A stretch of 64,000 nucleotides of DNA from NCBI RefSeq assembly GCF_022568775.1, contig NZ_JAKZHW010000001.1, positions 1,984,001 to 2,048,000 of the forward strand, given 5' to 3'. A program made the position numbers and the translations under genes. The notes beneath the pieces were generated by a model that made no database searches, was not told where the DNA came from, and saw only the letters and a list, made by a program, of their open reading frames with translations. Position 1 is the stretch's first letter; each line of letters starts with the position of its first letter. Positions 58,984 through 64,000 of the stretch are shown here, piece by piece. Origin of the DNA: Sphingomonas telluris (lineage in GTDB: Bacteria; Pseudomonadota; Alphaproteobacteria; Sphingomonadales; Sphingomonadaceae).

Positions 58984-61287
58984 ATGAAGATCGCCTGCGT
59001 CGGCGCCGGTCCCGCCGGACTCTATTTCGCCATCTCGATGAAGCTGCGCGACCCCTCGCACGACATCACTGTCTTCGAGCGCAACGCGCCGGGCGTGACG
59101 TTCGGATGGGGCGTCGTCTTCTCGGATCAGACGGTCGAGAACCTGCAGGCGAACGATCCCAAATCCGCGAAGATCATCGCCGACGAATTCGCGCACTGGG
59201 ACGACATCGACGTCCAGTTTGGCGGCGAGACGATCACCTCGTCGGGGCACGGATTCATCGGCATCGGGCGCAAGCGTCTGCTCGAAATCCTTCAGGACAG
59301 AGCGCGCGAGCTTGGCGTCGCGATCGAGTTCAACGCGGAATGCGATCCCGCCGATCCGAAGTGGCGCGAGTACGACCTCGTCATCGCGTCCGACGGCATC
59401 AACTCGCGCTTTCGCGACGCATACGAAGATGCGTTCGGCGTCGACGTCGACGTGCGCGCGAACAAGTTCGTCTGGCTCGGCACGTCGAAAGTCTTCGACG
59501 CCTTCACCTTCGCGTTCGAGAAGACTGAGCACGGGTGGATCTGGGCGCACGCCTATCGCTTCGCGGCGGATTGCTCGACCTTCATCGTTGAATGTTCGGA
59601 GGAGACCTGGCGCAATTTCGGCTTCGACAAGATGGAGCAGGCCGAAGCCATCGCCGCCTGCGAGAAGCTGTTCGCAAAATATCTCGACCGTCACAAGCTC
59701 ATGACGAACGCGGCGCATCTGCGCGGTTCGGCCGCTTGGCTGAACTTCCGCCGCATCAAATGCGAGCGCTGGTCGACCGGCAACGTCATCCTGCTCGGCG
59801 ACGCCGCGCATACGGCGCATTTCTCGGTCGGATCGGGCACGAAGCTCGCGCTCGAAGACGCCATCAAGCTGGCCGAGGTGCTCAACCGCCCCGGTCTCAG
59901 CCTCGAAGCCGCCATGGACGAATACGTCGCGGAGCGGAACCTCGAAGTCCTCAAGCTTCAGAACAGCGCACGCAACTCCACGGAGTGGTTCGAGACGCTG
60001 GAGCGCTATACGCATTTCGAGCCGCTGCAGTTCGCCTACTCATTGCTGACCCGTAGCCAGCGCATCAGCCACGAGAATTTGCGGCTGCGTGATCGCGAAT
60101 GGCTGGAAAGCGTCGAGCGCTGGTTCTGGAAGCGCGCAACCGACGGCCGTTCGAACAAGACCGCGCCCCCGATGTTCGCGCCGTTCAAGCTGCGCGAGAT
60201 GCAACTCGAGAACCGCATCACCGTGTCCCCCATGGCCATGTATTCGGCTGTCGACGGAACGCCGAACGACTTCCACTTCGTCCATTACGGCGAACGCGCG
60301 ATGGGTGGTGCGGGCCTCGTCTTTACCGAGATGACCTGCGTGTCGCCGGAAGGCCGGATCAGCCCCGGCTGTACCGGTATGTGGAACGGTGAGCAGGTCG
60401 CGGCATGGAAGCGCATCGTCGGCTTCGTTCACGCCAATTCGAAAGCGAAGATCTGCCTGCAGCTCGGGCATTCCGGCGCGAAGGGTTCGACGCGCGTCGG
60501 CTGGGAAGAAGACAATGCGCCGCTGCCCGACGGCAACTGGCCGGTGATGGCGGCGAGCGACGTCGCCTGGTCGCCCGTCAACCAGGTGCCGACGCCAATG
60601 ACGCGCGCGGACATGGACGTGGTTCGCGACCAGTTCGTCACCGCGGTGCGCATGGGCGCGGAAGCGAGTTTCGACATGATCGAGCTGCACTCCGCGCACG
60701 GCTACCTGCTGTCCGGATTCCTGACTCCGCTCCAGAACAAGCGCACCGACGAATATGGAGGATCGCTCGAGAACCGCTTGCGCTATCCCCTCGAAGTCTT
60801 CGCGGCGATGCGGGCAGCGTGGCCGTCCGAAAAGCCGATGTCCGTGCGCATTTCCGCAACCGACTGGGCGGGCGACCAGGGCATCACGCCGGAAGATGCG
60901 GTCGAGATCGCGGAAGCGTTTGCGCGGGAAGGCGCGGACCTGATCGACGTGTCGGCCGGGCAGACATGGACTGGCGCAAAGCCTGTCTATGGCCGCATGT
61001 TCCAAACACCGTTCAGCGACAAGCTGCGCAACGAAGCGCGGCTCGCGACGATGGCGGTCGGCAACATCTACGAGCCGGATCATGCCAATTCGATCCTCGC
61101 CGCGGGCCGTGCGGATCTCGTGGCGTTAGCACGGCCGCACCTCATCGATCCGTTCTGGACCCTGCGCGCCGCGGCTCAACTCGAATATCGCCACGTGCAC
61201 GTGCCGCCGCAGTACCTTAACGGAATGGCCCAACTCGCGCGCAACCTGAAACGCGATGCCGAAGCGGCGGCAGCGCTGAAGGTCTAG
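58984..61287 (+). CDS. Salicylyl-CoA 5-hydroxylase-type fusion flavoprotein
   Basis: 767 residues, two fused enzymes. Residues 1-385 form an FAD monooxygenase with the N-terminal [13 protein letters not shown] dinucleotide motif and [15 protein letters not shown] near 280. Residues from about 396 form an Old Yellow Enzyme/NADH:flavin oxidoreductase domain ([20 protein letters not shown], then [13 protein letters not shown]). This layout is shared by salicylyl-CoA 5-hydroxylase and by 2-aminobenzoyl-CoA monooxygenase/reductase, so either substrate is possible. No CoA ligase is adjacent. Confidence 0.88.
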   Translation: MKIACVGAGPAGLYFAISMKLRDPSHDITVFERNAPGVTFGWGVVFSDQTVENLQANDPKSAKIIADEFAHWDDIDVQFGGETITSSGHGFIGIGRKRLLEILQDRARELGVAIEFNAECDPADPKWREYDLVIASDGINSRFRDAYEDAFGVDVDVRANKFVWLGTSKVFDAFTFAFEKTEHGWIWAHAYRFAADCSTFIVECSEETWRNFGFDKMEQAEAIAACEKLFAKYLDRHKLMTNAAHLRGSAAWLNFRRIKCERWSTGNVILLGDAAHTAHFSVGSGTKLALEDAIKLAEVLNRPGLSLEAAMDEYVAERNLEVLKLQNSARNSTEWFETLERYTHFEPLQFAYSLLTRSQRISHENLRLRDREWLESVERWFWKRATDGRSNKTAPPMFAPFKLREMQLENRITVSPMAMYSAVDGTPNDFHFVHYGERAMGGAGLVFTEMTCVSPEGRISPGCTGMWNGEQVAAWKRIVGFVHANSKAKICLQLGHSGAKGSTRVGWEEDNAPLPDGNWPVMAASDVAWSPVNQVPTPMTRADMDVVRDQFVTAVRMGAEASFDMIELHSAHGYLLSGFLTPLQNKRTDEYGGSLENRLRYPLEVFAAMRAAWPSEKPMSVRISATDWAGDQGITPEDAVEIAEAFAREGADLIDVSAGQTWTGAKPVYGRMFQTPFSDKLRNEARLATMAVGNIYEPDHANSILAAGRADLVALARPHLIDPFWTLRAAAQLEYRHVHVPPQYLNGMAQLARNLKRDAEAAAALKV

Positions 61288-62135
61288 GCTTCGGCGGGCA
61301 CGCGGTGCTGAATCCAGCGCGCGTAGATCATCGTGATGACGATGCTCACGAGCAGGAACAGCATGATCGCGAGGGTCACTTTCGGATCGCTTGTATTCTG
61401 ATGCGCGATTAGCGCGGCGATGCCCGGATGGCGTGTCGCCGCGGCCTGCGCCAGGGCGATGCGGTGCACCTGCTGGCGACCGCCGAGAAGATGACCTGCG
61501 ATTATTCCCGCAAGGCAGGTGGCCGTGATGACGACGAGTGTGCCGTCGCCGATAAGCGACATGAGTCCCACGCCTGACTTCAGGATCACAAGGAGGGCGA
61601 TGGGCAGAAGCAGCAGGTAACCCACGATGCGCGCGATCGGCTCTGCCTTCTTCGCAAACTCCGGCCAGAGCTGGCTGATCGTCAGCGCGACGACCATCGG
61701 AACGAGGACCGACTTGGCGACGAACAGTGCGACGGCGCCGACGGAGATCGTGGCGTGACCGTGCACCGAAATTGCACTGAGGATCGCGACCGTCGCGGGA
61801 ACGATGAAGACTGCCGCGATCAGCATCACCAGGTAGACGCCATCAACATAGGGCCTGTCGGCCCCCGCCTTCAGCATCTTGCCGGGTGCGAAGGGCGCCA
61901 GTGGCGAGGCTGCCATGATGACCAGACCGACGGCGGTTTGATGGTCCACAGGCAGCATGCGGCACAATGTCCACGCGACGAGCGGCACGACAACGTTCAC
62001 TGCAACGAACGCCCGCACCAGGTGCCGCGGCTGCTTCAGCACATAGGTGATGTCACTCCACCGCGCGCGGAGACCGATCGACATGACGATCAGCAGGAGG
62101 CTGATCTGCACGAATAGAGGGACCAGCTGCTTCAC
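61284..62135 (-). CDS. Bile acid:sodium symporter (BASS)-type transporter
   Basis: 283 residues with eight or nine hydrophobic segments and the conserved BASS-like stretches [25 protein letters not shown] and [14 protein letters not shown]. It probably moves organic anions with sodium across the inner membrane. Its stop overlaps the fusion flavoprotein's end on the opposite strand. The neighbouring aromatic-acid enzyme suggests an aromatic or steroid-type substrate (inference). Confidence 0.85.
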   Translation of the reverse strand: MKQLVPLFVQISLLLIVMSIGLRARWSDITYVLKQPRHLVRAFVAVNVVVPLVAWTLCRMLPVDHQTAVGLVIMAASPLAPFAPGKMLKAGADRPYVDGVYLVMLIAAVFIVPATVAILSAISVHGHATISVGAVALFVAKSVLVPMVVALTISQLWPEFAKKAEPIARIVGYLLLLPIALLVILKSGVGLMSLIGDGTLVVITATCLAGIIAGHLLGGRQQVHRIALAQAAATRHPGIAALIAHQNTSDPKVTLAIMLFLLVSIVITMIYARWIQHRVPAEA

Positions 62136-62149
62136 GGGGCGCGCGCCTT

Positions 62150-62626
62150 CTAGAAGGGGCCGCTGCGGGTGAGGATGCTGAACATCGCCATCGACCCGAC
62201 GAGCAGCAGAAGGAACGCGATCAGCACGGCCGAAGACGTACTGTGGATCTCCGGATGGCGGATCAGGCCTTGATCATGGAGCGCCTTCCGGCGGAGACGG
62301 AGCGCGCTGACCTCTTGGTGGTGGTACCACATGCCGTTCACGAGCAGCACGATCCCGAGCGCCACCAGCGCGGCGCCGAAGCGTCGAGGAGCGCCCACGG
62401 GCAACTGGCTGGTCAGGAAGTCCTTGTTGAGCGTGTGGAAGAACTGAAAGATCGTGAATCCGAAGCCAATCAGGCTGAGCGACGTCCTCACGACGGACAT
62501 CAAGGTGCGGTCGCTGCTCATCATCGTCCGCTCGAACGACATGGCGGTTCTGTTGGATGACAGGAGGACGGATTTCTCGTCGGCGCTAAGGTTCGCGCCA
62601 GCGGACTCGGTTTCAGCCATCCGCAT
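62150..62626 (-). CDS. DUF202/YidH-family membrane protein
   Basis: 158 residues from the ATG at 62626 (alternatives at 62653 and 62620). DUF202 signature: NRTAMSFERTMMSSDRTLMS, then VRTSLSLIGFGFTIFQFF. Three transmembrane helices. Function unknown. It lies 14 bases upstream of the BASS-type gene and is probably co-transcribed with it. Confidence 0.85.
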   Translation of the reverse strand: MRMAETESAGANLSADEKSVLLSSNRTAMSFERTMMSSDRTLMSVVRTSLSLIGFGFTIFQFFHTLNKDFLTSQLPVGAPRRFGAALVALGIVLLVNGMWYHHQEVSALRLRRKALHDQGLIRHPEIHSTSSAVLIAFLLLLVGSMAMFSILTRSGPF

Positions 62627-62735
62627 CAAATAGGTCCCGTCTCGCCCGGCCAAACATCGGGGTTAACCCGAATGATGGTGCGGCAAACGCCTGCGTATCG
62701 GAACATTTATCAGCTAAGCAGAGCAAGGATTGCCG

Positions 62736-63743
62736 ATGCGAAAATCGACGCATCTCCGGCACTTGAGTGTCGTCGCGTTTACAACCTCGGCTCTCTTCAC
62801 TGCCTCCGCGGCGCTTGCCGGGGAAGGAGGTGCGAGCTTCTATCTCCTCGGTTCCGGAGGTCCCGGCGCCGCGGACCTGCCGCCTCTCACCGGCATCTTC
62901 TTCGACAACACCGCCTACTACTATCCCGGCAAAGCAGGAGGCGACCGCGAGTTCGTCGTGGGCGGAAACGTGGTTGCAGGACTCGACGCGAAGCTGTTCG
63001 CGGACTTCGCGACGGTTCTTTGGGTCCCCAGCACAAATGCCCTGGGCGGCACGCTCGGAATCGGATTCGCGGTTCCCGTCGGACATCCGAAGGTCGGGGT
63101 CGATGTCGTCCTGACCGGACCGAACGGCGGCACCATCGATATCAGCCGGCGCGACGCCGCGTGGATCGTCGGCGATCCGGTGGCGACGACCGAGCTGTCG
63201 TGGAAGGTCGACCCCAAGACCCACGCCGCAGTCATTGGGACTGTGAACATCCCGGTCGGGACCTATCGCGAAGGTGAGTTGTCGAACCTCGCCTTCCATC
63301 GCTGGATCGTCGACACGTCGGCGGCGATCACGTGGTCGGACGGCAAGTGGGACGTCTCCGGCAAGGCCGGCCTGACGTTCAACGGCAAGAACCATTTCAC
63401 GGATTACAACTCCGGCACCGACCTGCACCTGGAGGCGTCCGTCGAGCGAAAGCTGAGCAAGAAATTCTCGCTCGGCATCCAGTCCTACATGCTTGAGCAG
63501 ATTACCGGCGACAGCGGCGCCGGCGCGCGGCTGGGTTCATTCAAGGGTCGCGTCACAGGCGTTGGACCAACCGCGGCCTACAACTTCAACCTCGGGAAGC
63601 TGCCGGTCAGTGCTCGGGTTCGCTATTTCGAGGAGTTCGGAGCCAAGAACCGCCTCGACGGGCGCGCCTTCTTCTTCTCGCTCGACTTCCCGTTGCACGT
63701 GAACCTGCCGGCCGCGCCACCCGCGGCTGCTCCGGCGGGTTAA
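62736..63743 (+). CDS. MetA-pathway-of-phenol-degradation-type outer-membrane protein
   Basis: 335 residues with a signal peptide (SALFTASAALAGE) and a long beta-strand-rich body matching the putative MetA-pathway phenol-degradation outer-membrane family. Those proteins form beta-barrel channels for hydrophobic aromatics. The AAGGA site supports the ATG at 62736. Its role in uptake is inferred from family and from the hydroxylase and transporter nearby. Confidence 0.85.
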   Translation: MRKSTHLRHLSVVAFTTSALFTASAALAGEGGASFYLLGSGGPGAADLPPLTGIFFDNTAYYYPGKAGGDREFVVGGNVVAGLDAKLFADFATVLWVPSTNALGGTLGIGFAVPVGHPKVGVDVVLTGPNGGTIDISRRDAAWIVGDPVATTELSWKVDPKTHAAVIGTVNIPVGTYREGELSNLAFHRWIVDTSAAITWSDGKWDVSGKAGLTFNGKNHFTDYNSGTDLHLEASVERKLSKKFSLGIQSYMLEQITGDSGAGARLGSFKGRVTGVGPTAAYNFNLGKLPVSARVRYFEEFGAKNRLDGRAFFFSLDFPLHVNLPAAPPAAAPAG

Positions 63744-63748
63744 TTTCG

Positions 63749-64000
63749 ATGGAAACCGTCGAGCAGATCGCCGCCATCGTCGCGCTTGCAGTCGAGCTGG
63801 CGATGGTGGCGATTATCGCCATCGGGTCGATCCGGGCGCTTTGGACCGTCCTCAAAATCATCGCCAGTAGACACATGCTCGCGCCGGCGGTGCGCGAAAT
63901 CTGGCTGCACTATGCGGGCTGGATCCTGCTCGCGCTGGAGTTTGCGCTGGCGGCCGATCTAATCCGAACGGTGATCGCGCCAAGCTGGCGCGAGATCGGG
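63749..64000 (+). CDS. DUF1622-family membrane protein, N-terminal part (runs off the window)
   Basis: The first 84 codons are present. Two hydrophobic helices (VALAVELAMVAIIAIGSI and WILLALEFALAADLIRTVI) match the DUF1622 family, small three-helix membrane proteins of unknown function. It starts 5 bases after the previous stop. The C-terminal part lies beyond base 64000. Confidence 0.8.
   Translation, partial: METVEQIAAIVALAVELAMVAIIAIGSIRALWTVLKIIASRHMLAPAVREIWLHYAGWILLALEFALAADLIRTVIAPSWREIG

Noticed and set aside
60040..61083. 347-codon open frame on the minus strand
   Set aside because: Antisense to the Old Yellow Enzyme domain of the fusion flavoprotein.
62661..62670. GGGTTAACCC palindrome between DUF202 and the MetA-type gene
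   Set aside because: Only 10 bases, single copy, no partner site; too weak to call an operator.

Overview
The window reads as a chromosomal segment of an alphaproteobacterium of the Sphingomonadales (a Sphingomonas or Sphingomicrobium-type organism). The DNA is GC-rich. It carries alphaproteobacterial markers: MipZ, GapR (DUF2312), class I lysyl-tRNA synthetase, and the order yebC-ruvC-ruvA-...-ruvB-ybgC-...-tolB-pal. It also has many small exported proteins of a sphingomonad type. Genes are packed with 4-bp overlaps (ATGA, GTGA, TTGA and, in one case, probably CTGA). No insertion sequence, prophage, CRISPR array, rRNA or integron was seen. The only RNA gene recognised is a tRNA-Glu. No gene-free stretch exceeds 300 bases.

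Region by region. (1) 1-4511: a leftward catabolic operon (quinone oxidoreductase, TauD/TfdA dioxygenase, BKACE/DUF849 enzyme, MFS transporter) divergent from an AraC-type regulator. (2) 4513-9876: a secreted glycosidase-like protein behind a LacI-type operator, then an EmrB/EmrA efflux pair and a small membrane-anchored protein. (3) 9885-20164: tRNA-Glu, recJ, a phosphatase, nnrD, pyk, gapR, yebC, ruvC, ruvA and ruvB, with a GFA protein and an M19 dipeptidase between ruvA and ruvB. (4) 20161-24674: a DUF3089 hydrolase, an XRE regulator with a small membrane protein and tandem palindromic operators, then ybgC-tolB-pal without tolQ, tolR and tolA. (5) 24757-30502: panC, mipZ, a phosphomannomutase, a membrane-anchored winged-helix regulator, a short solute-binding protein and a frameshifted cation-efflux gene. 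(6) 30506-37460: ligase-associated DNA-repair genes (exonuclease, Lhr-type helicase, PdeM) with no DNA ligase among them, plus an M20-like exported hydrolase with unusual metal-site residues. (7) 37542-44068: M19 dipeptidase, metallo-beta-lactamase-fold hydrolase, RibD-like reductase, then rpmF-plsX-fabH-ihfA-merR. (8) 44065-53346: DinG-like helicase, JmjC-type cupin, lysS, and an Lrp-type regulator beside an S41 peptidase and a small exported protein that appear to share an operator. (9) 53430-64000: RcnB-like protein, a thiolase/ferredoxin/PEP-mutase-family group, a salicylyl-CoA 5-hydroxylase-type fusion flavoprotein, a BASS-type transporter, and a MetA-pathway-type outer-membrane protein.

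Together the window mixes core DNA repair, division and lipid genes with aromatic and carboxylic acid catabolism and many exported peptidases (two M19, one M20-like, one S41, one DUF885). The best leads are the AraC/BKACE operon with two inverted repeats, the Tol cluster lacking TolQRA and a lipidated Pal, the Lrp operator pair, the tandem XRE operators, the ligase-less Lhr/exonuclease/PdeM set with a probable CTG start, and the altered metal site of the M20-like protein.
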